From contig SUZK01000001.1 in assembly GCA_015059955.1 (NCBI GenBank), positions 282,415-346,414 on the forward strand: a stretch of 64,000 nucleotides of DNA, written 5' to 3'. The number at the start of each line of letters is the position of its first letter. Within the stretch, counting starts at the first letter, position 1. Source of the DNA: Rikenellaceae bacterium (GTDB lineage Bacteria > Bacteroidota > Bacteroidia > Bacteroidales > Rikenellaceae). Of this stretch, positions 35,787 to 44,402 are shown one piece after another. Position numbers and translations under genes: made by a program. The notes under the pieces are model-generated. The model was not told where the DNA came from and did no database searches. It saw only the letters and a program-made list of their open reading frames with translations.

Positions 35787-37050
35787 CGTCGTGCTGTTTA
35801 AGACTCTCAATATCTTCGAAGAACGAGGGATAGCTCTTGGCTACCGACTCTCGGTTCTTAATATTTATCGGCTCCTCCATGCGTAACGCCGTAATCGCCA
35901 ACGACATCGCTATGCGGTGGTCGTCGTGGCTATCCACATCGTGGGGCGTAGGCTCGCCACCAACGATACGCATCACGTCGTTATCGTAGTCTAACTCTAT
36001 CTCAATACCCAGTTTGCCGTACTCCTCGCATAGCACCTCAGCACGGTCGCTCTCCTTGCCGCGAAGACGCCCAATGCCGTATATTGACGATACTCCATCT
36101 GCTGCCGCAGCAAGAGCAGTGAGGGCTGGGAAGAGGTCGGGGCACTGTGTGGCGTCGAACTCGAAGGCCTCCAACGTGCGATGTGCTATGGTGATGGTGT
36201 CGCGCTCGATGATTATCGAGGCGCCGGCACGCTCCAGGGCACGACATATGGCCGTGTCCGCCTGACTCGATAGGGTAGATATGTTACGTATGGTGACCTC
36301 GCCAGCGATGGCCGCCGCAACCATGATGGCCGCCGCAGCACTCCAGTCGCTCTCGATGGTGTAGTCTATGGCCTGATACTCCTGTCCTCCCTCGATGTAG
36401 AACTGTGTATAGTCGCCCTCGTTGTACATTACGTTGATGCCGAAGCGCTCAAGGGTCTTGAGTGTCATGTCGATATAGGGGGTCGATACCGCCTCGTGGA
36501 CATTTATGGTGGTGTCGTTCGTGGCTAAGGGTAGGGCGATAAGCAGACCTGTGATAAACTGCGACGAGACGGAGCCGTCGACAGCTACCTCTCCACCATT
36601 CATCGGCCCACACACCTCGATAGGTAGTCTTCCTCCACCATCACGAACATTCACGCCGAGAGCCTTCAGCGGCTCAATCATCATCGCCATGGGGCGGTGT
36701 AGCAGTGTGCCTGCCCCATTTATGGTAATTGGTGAGTCGCAGAGTGCTGCAATAGGTGTAAAGAGGCGTGCCGCAAGACCCGACTCACCAACATTTAGAT
36801 TGTTGGTAGCAGGGCATAGTCCGCCATCAATAATTAGGGTGTTGTCATCAAGAATTTCGACCTTGGCGCCGAGGGCCTCTATTGCCTCTATTGCCGAGCG
36901 TGTGTCGCGGCAAAGCTCGATGCCTCGAAGTGTCGTGCGGCCCTTAGCAAGAAGCGCTGCTGCTAAGGCACGCTGTGCATAACTCTTTGAGCATGGCGGT
37001 GTTACCTCGCCATGCAGTCTGTTGCGTAAGGGAACTGTACTATCGTCCAT
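35779..37050 (-). CDS. aroA: 3-phosphoshikimate 1-carboxyvinyltransferase (EPSP synthase)
   Basis: AroA transfers enolpyruvate from PEP to shikimate-3-phosphate. The 423 residues show the two-fold beta-alpha-beta repeat: PPCSKSYAQRAL (substrate Lys/Ser) at about 18-29, GESGLAARLF (counterpart of GNAGTAMRPL) at about 88-97, SSQFITGLLIALPL, then GKESDRAEVL and DSHDDHRIAMSLAI near the end. The N-terminal motif has Cys where many enzymes have Gly/Ala before SKS. It lies 12 bases after lptB and overlaps aroC. Confidence 0.92.
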   Translation of the reverse strand: MDDSTVPLRNRLHGEVTPPCSKSYAQRALAAALLAKGRTTLRGIELCRDTRSAIEAIEALGAKVEILDDNTLIIDGGLCPATNNLNVGESGLAARLFTPIAALCDSPITINGAGTLLHRPMAMMIEPLKALGVNVRDGGGRLPIEVCGPMNGGEVAVDGSVSSQFITGLLIALPLATNDTTINVHEAVSTPYIDMTLKTLERFGINVMYNEGDYTQFYIEGGQEYQAIDYTIESDWSAAAAIMVAAAIAGEVTIRNISTLSSQADTAICRALERAGASIIIERDTITIAHRTLEAFEFDATQCPDLFPALTALAAAADGVSSIYGIGRLRGKESDRAEVLCEEYGKLGIEIELDYDNDVMRIVGGEPTPHDVDSHDDHRIAMSLAITALRMEEPINIKNRESVAKSYPSFFEDIESLKQHDGE

Positions 37051-37062
37051 ATCGTTTAGTGG

Positions 37063-37911
37063 CTACTCGTCGTTATCTTCGTCGCTCTCTTCGTTATTTA
37101 AGCCCAGTGCGCGTAGTGCCTCCTGGCGCTCCCTCTCCTCGCGCTCCTTGCGTTCGCGAATCATCTGTGGCGAGGTACGCAGCTCGAAGTTGCTACCGAG
37201 GTATACTCTACGTACCATCTCGTCGGCAGCGAGATCCTCGGCTGTTCCAGCCTTGAGAATCTTACCCTCGTAGAGAAGATATGTTCTATCGGTGATGGCG
37301 AGGGTCTCATCAACATTGTGGTCGGTGATGATAACGCCGATGTTCTTATCTTTGAGTGTGCCTACGATACTTTGAATATCCTCCACAGCGATGGGGTCGA
37401 CACCCGCAAATGGCTCGTCGAGAAGGATGAACGAAGGGTTGATGGCCACGGCGCGTGCAATCTCGGTACGGCGACGCTCACCACCCGATAGCTGGTTACC
37501 ATAGCTCTTGCGCACCTTCTGCAAGCGGAACTCCTCAATAAGCTGCTCGACACGCTCCTTCTGATATTTGCGCTTGTAGTTGGTCATCTCCAACACGGCG
37601 CGAATATTGTCTTCGACAGTTAGGCGGCGGAAGACAGATGCCTCCTGTGCCAGGTAGCCGACGCCCATCTGGGCGCGTCGGTATACTGGTAGCTTGGTGA
37701 TGTCGCTGACCTTGCCGTTGTCGTCTTCGAGGAAGATACGTCCCTCGTTGGGCTTGATAAGACCCACTATCATATAGAAGGTCGTGGTCTTTCCTGCACC
37801 GTTAGGACCGAGCAGACCGACGATTTCACCCTGCTTAACATCGATGCTGACGTGGTTGACGACAGTGCGTGATTTATAGGATTTTACCAGCTCGCTTGTA
37901 TAGAGTCGCAT
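37063..37911 (-). CDS. lptB: LPS export ABC transporter ATP-binding protein LptB
   Basis: LptB powers extraction of lipopolysaccharide from the inner membrane with LptFG. The Walker A motif GPNGAGKTT is at 35-43, the signature LSGGERRR at 141-148 and Walker B ILLDEP at 162-167, followed by a D-loop (AGVDP) and a switch His (ITDHNV). The 282-residue protein has about 35 extra charged C-terminal residues ([12 protein letters not shown]), a tail common in Bacteroidota copies. It is the first gene of the lptB-aroA-aroC-prmC-recX-GH95 run and divergent from recQ. Confidence 0.94.
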   Translation of the reverse strand: MRLYTSELVKSYKSRTVVNHVSIDVKQGEIVGLLGPNGAGKTTTFYMIVGLIKPNEGRIFLEDDNGKVSDITKLPVYRRAQMGVGYLAQEASVFRRLTVEDNIRAVLEMTNYKRKYQKERVEQLIEEFRLQKVRKSYGNQLSGGERRRTEIARAVAINPSFILLDEPFAGVDPIAVEDIQSIVGTLKDKNIGVIITDHNVDETLAITDRTYLLYEGKILKAGTAEDLAADEMVRRVYLGSNFELRTSPQMIRERKEREERERQEALRALGLNNEESDEDNDE

Positions 37912-37932
37912 AAATTATTCGTAAATTTTTCA

Positions 37933-37972
37933 CAAAGTTATGACTATTTTTCAAAAAAATATAGTATATTTG
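37933..37972. promoter_or_regulatory. Divergent lptB/recQ promoter boxes
   Basis: Minus-strand TAACTTTG (37940-37933) faces lptB and plus-strand TATATTTG (37965-37972) faces recQ. Both fit TAnnTTTG; neither has a clear TTG at the right spacing. The plus box supports ATG 38000 for recQ over an earlier in-frame start at 37940. Confidence 0.55.
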
Positions 37973-37999
37973 GGTAAATTTTTTCTACGACAAGAAATT

Positions 38000-40189
38000 A
38001 TGAACACCGAACAAGGAGGAATTTTACACGAGAAACTGCGCGAATACTTTGGATTTTCGTCGTTCAAAGGCAACCAGGAGGCAGTAATTAAGAACGTACT
38101 TTCGGGCAAGGATACATTTGTGTTGATGCCTACGGGTGGCGGTAAATCGTTGTGTTACCAACTCCCAGCCCTCATTATGGATGGTGTTGCTATCGTCATA
38201 TCGCCACTTATCGCCTTGATGAAGAACCAGGTAGATGCCATGCGTACCTTCTCCACAGAGTCGGGTATTGCTCACTTCCTAAACTCGTCGCTCAATAAGT
38301 CGGCAATCATGCAGGTGCGCCAAGATGTCTTGGAGGGTCGCACCAAGTTGTTATACTTCGCACCCGAGTCGCTGACCAAGGAGGATAACATCGCCTTCTT
38401 GCGTAAGATAAAGGTGTCGTTCTACGCCATCGACGAGGCACACTGTATCTCGGAGTGGGGCCATGACTTCCGCCCAGAGTACCGCCGTATACGTCCCATC
38501 ATCAACGATATAGGCACCGCGCCGCTAATCGCCCTGACGGCTACTGCGACACCAAAGGTGCAGATGGATATTCAGAAAAACCTCGGCATGACCGACGCTA
38601 CGGTATTCCGTTCGTCGTTCAACCGCCCAAATCTATACTACGAGCTACGTCCTAAGCACAACGTAGATCACGATATCATTCGTTTCATCAAGCAGCACGA
38701 TGGCAAGAGCGGTATCATCTACTGCCTCAGCCGTAAGAAGGTCGAGGAGCTTGCGGAGTTGCTCATGGCTAATGGCATCAAGGCGTTGGCATACCATGCC
38801 GGTATGGATGCGCAGACACGTGCCGACAATCAGGATGCCTTCCTGCACGAACGCGTAGATGTCATCGTCGCAACTATCGCCTTCGGTATGGGTATCGACA
38901 AGCCCGATGTACGCTACGTCATCCACTACGATATACCAAAGTCGTTGGAGGGCTACTATCAGGAGACGGGTCGTGCTGGTCGCGATGGCGGCGAGGGCCA
39001 CTGCTTGACATTCTATAGCTATAAGGATATCCAGAAACTCGAGAAGTTCATGCAGGGTAAGCCTGTTGCTGAGCAAGAGATTGGCAAACTGCTACTATTA
39101 GAGACTGTATCGTATGCCGAGAGCTCGATGTGTCGTCGTCGCTCGCTCCTTCACTACTTTGGCGAGGAGTACACCGAGACGAATTGCGGTAACTGCGACA
39201 ACTGCTGCCATCCTAAGCCTAAGATGCAGGCGCACGAGGAGATGCAGCTCGCGTTAGAGGCGCTCAAGGATATAGGCGACAAGTTTAAGATTGACCACCT
39301 TGTGGCGGTGCTACAAGGAAAGGTTACGGCTATGGTTAAGAGCTATGGCCATAATAAGTCGGAGTTCTTTGGCGCTGGCTCCGATAAGGATGCCCGCTTC
39401 TGGAATGCAGTGATACGTCAGGCCCTTATCATGGGCTTCATAGATAAGAATATCGAGAACTACGGTCTTATCTCGGTCAACGAGCGTGGCGAGCAGTATA
39501 TCGCTAAGCCTACGCCTGTTACCGTGACCCTTGACCATGACTACGATGCAGAGCCCGAGGAGGACCAGATAGGCCCAATGAAGGGCGGTGGTGCTGCCGA
39601 CGAGGAGCTATATGCCATGCTTAAAGATTTACGCCGTAAGGTGGCCAAGCAGAATGGCCTTGCACCATATGTCATCTTCCAGGACCCATCGCTCGAGGAT
39701 ATGTCCATCCAGTACCCAATTACGATGGAGGAGCTTCAGACAATATCGGGTGTTGGTGCGGGTAAGGCTCAGAAGTTTGGCGCCGAGTTCATCAAGCTTA
39801 TCAAGGCTTATGTCGACGAGAAGGAGATTATCCGACCTCAGGATATGGTCGTTAAGAGCGTTGCGAGCAAGTCGAACAATAAGATATTCATCATCCAGTC
39901 TATCGACCGTAAGATGGACTTCGAGGATATCGCACGTGCTCGTAACCTCGATATGGATGAGCTCCTTACCGAGATTGAGGCCATCGTAAACTCTGGTACG
40001 CGCCTCGATATCCAGTACTATCTGAATACCATCATGGATGAGGATAAGGTTGAGGATATATACCTCTACTTCAAGGAGGATGCCGAGACCGACTCGTTGG
40101 ACGATGCTATCGACGAGCTTGGCGCCGAGTATAGCGAGGAGGAGATTCGCTTGGTGCGCATCAAGTTTATCTCGGAGGTGGCCAACTAA
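38000..40189 (+). CDS. recQ: ATP-dependent DNA helicase RecQ
   Basis: This is a 3'-5' SF2 helicase for recombination and fork repair. From ATG 38000 it has 729 residues: Walker A PTGGGKS at 44-50, DEAH at 145-148, the helicase C-terminal domain with QETGRAGRDG, a zinc-binding Cys set (about C376 and the CGNCDNC near 395-401), a winged-helix region and an HRDC domain at about 534-608. About 120 extra residues follow the HRDC domain, as in other Bacteroidota RecQ. Its stop is 12 bases before rsmA. Confidence 0.95.
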   Translation: MNTEQGGILHEKLREYFGFSSFKGNQEAVIKNVLSGKDTFVLMPTGGGKSLCYQLPALIMDGVAIVISPLIALMKNQVDAMRTFSTESGIAHFLNSSLNKSAIMQVRQDVLEGRTKLLYFAPESLTKEDNIAFLRKIKVSFYAIDEAHCISEWGHDFRPEYRRIRPIINDIGTAPLIALTATATPKVQMDIQKNLGMTDATVFRSSFNRPNLYYELRPKHNVDHDIIRFIKQHDGKSGIIYCLSRKKVEELAELLMANGIKALAYHAGMDAQTRADNQDAFLHERVDVIVATIAFGMGIDKPDVRYVIHYDIPKSLEGYYQETGRAGRDGGEGHCLTFYSYKDIQKLEKFMQGKPVAEQEIGKLLLLETVSYAESSMCRRRSLLHYFGEEYTETNCGNCDNCCHPKPKMQAHEEMQLALEALKDIGDKFKIDHLVAVLQGKVTAMVKSYGHNKSEFFGAGSDKDARFWNAVIRQALIMGFIDKNIENYGLISVNERGEQYIAKPTPVTVTLDHDYDAEPEEDQIGPMKGGGAADEELYAMLKDLRRKVAKQNGLAPYVIFQDPSLEDMSIQYPITMEELQTISGVGAGKAQKFGAEFIKLIKAYVDEKEIIRPQDMVVKSVASKSNNKIFIIQSIDRKMDFEDIARARNLDMDELLTEIEAIVNSGTRLDIQYYLNTIMDEDKVEDIYLYFKEDAETDSLDDAIDELGAEYSEEEIRLVRIKFISEVAN

Positions 40190-40201
40190 TTAGCTGTGTC
40201 G

Positions 40202-41002
40202 ATGGCAGAGGTACGCGCAAAGAAGGCACTGGGCCAACACTTCCTCACGGATTTGAATATAGCCCGCAAGATAGCCACATCGCTCGAGGGTGGCACCCCT
40301 GAGAACCCCGATAAGGTTCTTGAGGTGGGGTGTGGTATGGGTGTACTCACTCAATTTCTGCTTGAACGTAAGGATATCGTAACCTATGGTGCAGAGATAG
40401 ACACCGAGTCGGTGGAGTATCTCCACGACCACTTCCCGGAGTTCGCGCCGCGCCTTACCGAGGGTGACTTCCTGAAGATGGATCTTCGTGCGCAGTATGG
40501 TGATAGGCTCAAAATCATTGGTAACTTCCCATATAATATATCGTCGCAGATATTCTTCAAGGTGCTCGAAAATAGAGATATCGTCCCCGAGTGTGTGGGT
40601 ATGATACAGCGCGAGGTCGCCGTGCGCTTGGCTGAGCCTCCAGGCTCCAAGGAGTATGGTATCCTCAGCGTATTGCTCCAGGCATGGTACGATATAGACT
40701 ATCTCTTCACCGTGGGTGAGAAGGTCTTTAATCCACCCCCAAAGGTGAAGAGCGCTGTGGTGCGCCTTGTACGTAACAATGTCGAGAGGTTGGATTGTGA
40801 TGAGACGCTATTTATAAAGGTTGTTAAGGCGTCGTTTGGTCAGCGCCGTAAGATGATACGCAACTCGCTGAAGTCGGTGTTTGGTGACTTTGGTGGTGAG
40901 GAGCATCGCTTCTTCTCGATGCGTGCCGAGCAGCTGTCGGTGGCAGATTTTGTGGAGCTTACACAGTGGGTTGCTGAGCGACTATCGCACAGAGAGGCTT
41001 AG
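40202..41002 (+). CDS. rsmA: 16S rRNA dimethyladenosine transferase RsmA (KsgA)
   Basis: RsmA dimethylates the two adjacent adenosines in helix 45 of 16S rRNA. The 266-residue protein has KKALGQHFL at 7-15, the SAM motif EVGCGMGVLT at 41-50 and the catalytic NFPY at 108-111. The start is ATG 40202; a GTG two codons upstream (40196) is also possible. It follows recQ by 12 bases. Its last 21 bases overlap the 3' end of the convergent DUF5689 gene. Confidence 0.95.
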   Translation: MAEVRAKKALGQHFLTDLNIARKIATSLEGGTPENPDKVLEVGCGMGVLTQFLLERKDIVTYGAEIDTESVEYLHDHFPEFAPRLTEGDFLKMDLRAQYGDRLKIIGNFPYNISSQIFFKVLENRDIVPECVGMIQREVAVRLAEPPGSKEYGILSVLLQAWYDIDYLFTVGEKVFNPPPKVKSAVVRLVRNNVERLDCDETLFIKVVKASFGQRRKMIRNSLKSVFGDFGGEEHRFFSMRAEQLSVADFVELTQWVAERLSHREA

Positions 41003-41752
41003 TGTCTGGTTATCTACAATGCGCAGTGCTATGTCGCCTTTGACATAGTCGACTATCCCGTAGAACATATGTTTGCCCGAAGGTATCTTTGCTGAGGCGT
41101 ATGAGCACTCGGCAGAGCATGCTACACGCAGCGTGTTTGTGCCGTCGGTGATGTGGCGTATGCTCTCTATGTAGCGGCCCTCGTCGTCACAATCGCACCA
41201 CGTCAGACCCTGCTCCTCGTCAATGAACTGCGCCTCTTCGATATATATGTAGTGTAGCATGTGTCGATTGTCGATGTCACCAATATCCATGCGCTTGGGA
41301 GCTATGAGCTGCTCTCTATCGAGTATTGTCATGTATAGCGCGAGGTCGCGCTCCTTGATTCTATCCACAACATATTCGCTCGTTGGCCGAGTGCCCAATA
41401 TACACTTCTTACCTTGACGTCCGATATATAACCCTGCTACCTTAACCTCTACGGTGCTGTAAAGAGGGATTATGTCGTCGATATTTTCGGCATCGATGGC
41501 TATCTCGATGCCTCCACTTTCGTCTACAACTACTATGCTGTGTGTTATCTCGCCATGTTTGTCATTTGCTGCGACCATGCCTCGTATAGTGGCTACCTCT
41601 TTGATAGCTATGGAGTTGTCTTTGGATAGTGACCATAGATACGCGATGTCGCGCCTATGCGTGGCGTCATCGTAATACGTGTCGCGCGAGCAGCCAACGT
41701 GAAGTATCGTTGTGAGGAGTATGATGATTAGTATGGGACTACATCTCTTCAT
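40982..41752 (-). CDS. DUF5689-like lipoprotein
   Basis: This 256-residue lipoprotein (signal ending HVGC, about C21) has an OB-fold-like strand pattern typical of DUF5689: IKEVATIRGMVAANDKHGEI, then SIVVVDESGGIEIAID, then VEVKVAGLYIGRQGKK. Such domains occur in Bacteroidetes surface proteins and are thought to bind nucleic acid or sugar; no function is proven. It overlaps the preceding gene by 14 bases, so they are translationally coupled, and it overlaps rsmA tail to tail. Confidence 0.75.
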   Translation of the reverse strand: MKRCSPILIIILLTTILHVGCSRDTYYDDATHRRDIAYLWSLSKDNSIAIKEVATIRGMVAANDKHGEITHSIVVVDESGGIEIAIDAENIDDIIPLYSTVEVKVAGLYIGRQGKKCILGTRPTSEYVVDRIKERDLALYMTILDREQLIAPKRMDIGDIDNRHMLHYIYIEEAQFIDEEQGLTWCDCDDEGRYIESIRHITDGTNTLRVACSAECSYASAKIPSGKHMFYGIVDYVKGDIALRIVDNQTLSLSVR

Positions 41753-42524
41753 AATCTGAGGTATATCTCATCTTGAGGTGTGGGCACTCCTCGCCACCAT
41801 TATATTTACACCACTGCACGATGCCTGTTACGGAGAGTGGGGTCGAGGCTATGCTCTGCTTGGCGAAGCGAGCATCGGGCGAGGTGTATACGGCAATGGA
41901 GTCACCCTTCTCGTCGAAGAATAGGGCATAACCCTGCCATGTAGCGTCGTTGAGGGTCATCCCTTCGAGCGTGTCTATCGATGTGGTGTGGCGTAATGTG
42001 AGGTTGTCGACACGAATAAGACGGCCGCAATCGGCGCGCCCTATATCTCTGATGGCGCAACGTCGAGGTGTCAGTGGCGATACATCTGTTGAGCGACGTA
42101 TCACGCGGTTTATGCTCTGCGTCGTCTCCAAGTAATCGACAGCGTAGTAGTCATACTCCTCGCCTTTAGAGCCTGCTTGCAGGATGCCCATATCATAGCC
42201 GAGTGCGCACCCGCGTAGATGCAACGATACTAATAGTCCCTCGGGGTATAGTGTTGCGAGGTCGTAGCTCTTGATACGCAGCTCTATGGCGCCACTCTCA
42301 TCCTCGACAATTAGTGAGCGGAAGAAGTTGCCGTCGCTATCCGATGAGGTTACACGACCTGTCACGACGACATCATCGCTTACGATATTGCCACCGAATG
42401 TCGTTGTCTGTTCGCGTATCTGCGCTATGGATGCTGTGCGCTCCGCCGATATGTCGCCAGTTGAGGGCATATCATTGTGGGCGCACCCAACGAGCAACAT
42501 GGCTATGATTAGGTACTTGTACAT
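41739..42524 (-). CDS. DUF5689-like lipoprotein (paralogue)
   Basis: This 261-residue lipoprotein (lipobox VGC at about C13) has the same OB-like core: DVVVTGRVTSSDSDGNFFRS, then LIVEDESGAIELRI, then LVSLHLRGCALGYD. The start at ATG 42524 is set by the signal peptide; a GTG at 42542 would overlap the serB stop. The pair of related lipoproteins downstream of serB forms one operon with it. The link to serine synthesis is not obvious, so co-transcription may be for convenience. Confidence 0.75.
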   Translation of the reverse strand: MYKYLIIAMLLVGCAHNDMPSTGDISAERTASIAQIREQTTTFGGNIVSDDVVVTGRVTSSDSDGNFFRSLIVEDESGAIELRIKSYDLATLYPEGLLVSLHLRGCALGYDMGILQAGSKGEEYDYYAVDYLETTQSINRVIRRSTDVSPLTPRRCAIRDIGRADCGRLIRVDNLTLRHTTSIDTLEGMTLNDATWQGYALFFDEKGDSIAVYTSPDARFAKQSIASTPLSVTGIVQWCKYNGGEECPHLKMRYTSDYEEM

Positions 42525-42541
42525 GATGTGGCATTTGACCA

Positions 42542-43771
42542 CTACTTCGTGCTATCTACCCACGAGTCCTTGAGGCCGAGGAAGTAGAGTATGCCGTCGA
42601 GACCTACGGTTGATATCGACTGGCTTGCCGTCGCGCGCACCTTTGGTTTTGCGTGGAAGGCTATGCCGAGGCCTGCGATGTTGAGCATCGCTAAGTCGTT
42701 GGCGCCATCACCCACAGCTACCGACTGCTGAATGTCGATATTCTCGAACTGACACAATAGACGCAGTAGCTCGGCCTTACGCTTGCCGTCGACAATCTCG
42801 CCTGTGTAGCGACCAGTGAGCTTGCCATCTTCCACCTCTAACTCGTTGGCATATACATAGTCGAAGCCGAAGCGGCTCTTGAGATAGTTGCCGAAGTATG
42901 TGAAACCACCCGATAAGATGGCAGTTTTGTATCCTACGCGCTTGAGGATTGTCATCATGCGGTCTACGCCCTCGGTGATGGGCAGGTTTACGGCTATATC
43001 CTCCATGACGCTGACATCGAGGCCTTTGAGGAGTGCTACGCGCTGCTTGAAGCTCTCGCAGAAGTCTATCTCGCCGCGCATTGCACGCTCGGTTATCTCG
43101 CGCACCTGCTCACCTACGCCTGCTCTGTCTGCAAGCTCGTCGATAACCTCGGTGCGGATGAGTGTCGAGTCCATATCGAAGCAGATGAGGCGGCGTGAAC
43201 GGCGGAAGATACCATCCTTCTGGAACGATATATCTACGTCGCTCTTCATCGATAGCTCCATAAAGGTATTCTGAAGACGAGTCTTATCTTCGAGCGTACC
43301 ACGCACCGAGAACTCGATACTTGTCTTTGGGGCGCGCTCATCCTCGTCAAGGGGCATACGACCTGTCAGACGGTTGATGTCGTCGATGTTGAGACCCTCC
43401 TCGGATATAGCTTGTGTCACGCGCGATATGTGCTCGGCGGTTATCTTGCGACCAATGAGCGTGATGATGTATCGGTTCTTGCCCTGACCTACAACCCAGC
43501 GGTTGTACTCCTCCTCGTCGATAGGTGTGAAGCGTATGTTGATATTCATCTCGGATGCCTTGAATAGCAGCTCCTTCATTATCTGTCCCGACTTTTCAGG
43601 CGTAGTCAGAAAGAGGATGCCTAAGGTCAACGACTGATGAATATTCGACTGGCCGATGTCGAGGATAAAGGCGTCGTGACGCGCCAATATAGCGGTGAGC
43701 GACGATGTCAAGCCTGGCTTATCCTCACCCGAAATATTAATCTGTATTATCTCAATGTTCTCGCGCTTCAT
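42542..43771 (-). CDS. serB: Phosphoserine phosphatase SerB with ACT domains
   Basis: SerB catalyses the last step of serine synthesis. The 409-residue protein has two N-terminal ACT-type domains (about 5-90 and 98-180, likely serine or amino-acid sensing) and a HAD phosphatase core: DMDSTLI with nucleophile D199 and acid/base D201, SGGF near 285 and GDGANDLAML near 365. It is followed by two DUF5689 lipoprotein genes. The upstream region has a compact bidirectional promoter shared with the DUF5606 gene. Confidence 0.95.
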   Translation of the reverse strand: MKRENIEIIQINISGEDKPGLTSSLTAILARHDAFILDIGQSNIHQSLTLGILFLTTPEKSGQIMKELLFKASEMNINIRFTPIDEEEYNRWVVGQGKNRYIITLIGRKITAEHISRVTQAISEEGLNIDDINRLTGRMPLDEDERAPKTSIEFSVRGTLEDKTRLQNTFMELSMKSDVDISFQKDGIFRRSRRLICFDMDSTLIRTEVIDELADRAGVGEQVREITERAMRGEIDFCESFKQRVALLKGLDVSVMEDIAVNLPITEGVDRMMTILKRVGYKTAILSGGFTYFGNYLKSRFGFDYVYANELEVEDGKLTGRYTGEIVDGKRKAELLRLLCQFENIDIQQSVAVGDGANDLAMLNIAGLGIAFHAKPKVRATASQSISTVGLDGILYFLGLKDSWVDSTK

Positions 43772-43806
43772 AGACTCTTTGGTTTTTATTTTAAGAATAC
43801 ATCGTA

Positions 43807-43843
43807 CAAATATAATGATTTTTACAAAAAATTGCTATATTTG
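43807..43843. promoter_or_regulatory. Back-to-back -7 boxes between serB and DUF5606 gene
   Basis: TATATTTG occurs on the minus strand at 43814-43807 (toward serB) and on the plus strand at 43836-43843 (toward the DUF5606 gene), 21 bases apart. Transcripts would diverge from nearly the same point. No clear -33 TTG is seen for either. Confidence 0.55.
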
Positions 43844-43901
43844 TGGCGCTAAATTTTTTATCGAGAGTAATATATTATAAAACTAATAGATTATCGAACC
43901 T

Positions 43902-44327
43902 ATGGAGTTGAAGGATATTTTGGCTATCTCTGGCCAGCCAGGCTTGTATAAGTATGTCGCGCAGTCTATGCGCGGTGTTATCGTCGAGTCGCTTATCGAC
44001 GGCAAGCGTATGAACGTATCGTCGAACGCACGCGTAAGCGCTCTTACCGAGATATCAATGTTCACCGAGGGCGAGGATATAGCTCTTGCCGATGTCTTCA
44101 CTAACATCTGGAACTACACCGAGGGCAAGGAGGCTGTGTCGCACAAGGAGTCTTCGAACAAGATTATCGAGGAGTTTGGCAACGTATTGCCCGACTACGA
44201 CCGCGAGCGCGTACACGTGTCGGATATGAAGAAGTGCTTCGCATGGTACAACATCTTGGTTAAGGCTGGCTTCACTGAGTTCAAGCTCCCTGAGACCGCT
44301 GAGGGCGAGGAGGCTGCTGAGGAGTAG
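43902..44327 (+). CDS. DUF5606 conserved protein
   Basis: This 141-residue cytoplasmic protein begins MELKDILAISGQPGLYKYVA, the typical opening of DUF5606, a small family nearly universal in Bacteroidota and of unknown function. The N-terminal half looks like a small beta barrel (GVIVESLIDGKRMNVSSNAR), the second half is helical, and an acidic Glu/Ala tail ends the protein. It is single-gene, with its own promoter and a strong terminator. Conservation in the phylum suggests a housekeeping role. Confidence 0.88.
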   Translation: MELKDILAISGQPGLYKYVAQSMRGVIVESLIDGKRMNVSSNARVSALTEISMFTEGEDIALADVFTNIWNYTEGKEAVSHKESSNKIIEEFGNVLPDYDRERVHVSDMKKCFAWYNILVKAGFTEFKLPETAEGEEAAEE

Positions 44328-44348
44328 TCGTTATGTCCAATATGAATT

Positions 44349-44378
44349 GAGGAGGGTTGTTCACGAACAACCCTCCTC
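44349..44378. terminator. Bidirectional terminator
   Basis: GAGGAGGGTTGTT (44349-44361) pairs with AACAACCCTCCTC (44366-44378), followed by TTTT on the plus strand. It separates the DUF5606 gene from the convergent lipoprotein gene. Confidence 0.85.
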
Positions 44379-44402
44379 TTTTACTACTATAATTGCTTTA
44401 AC

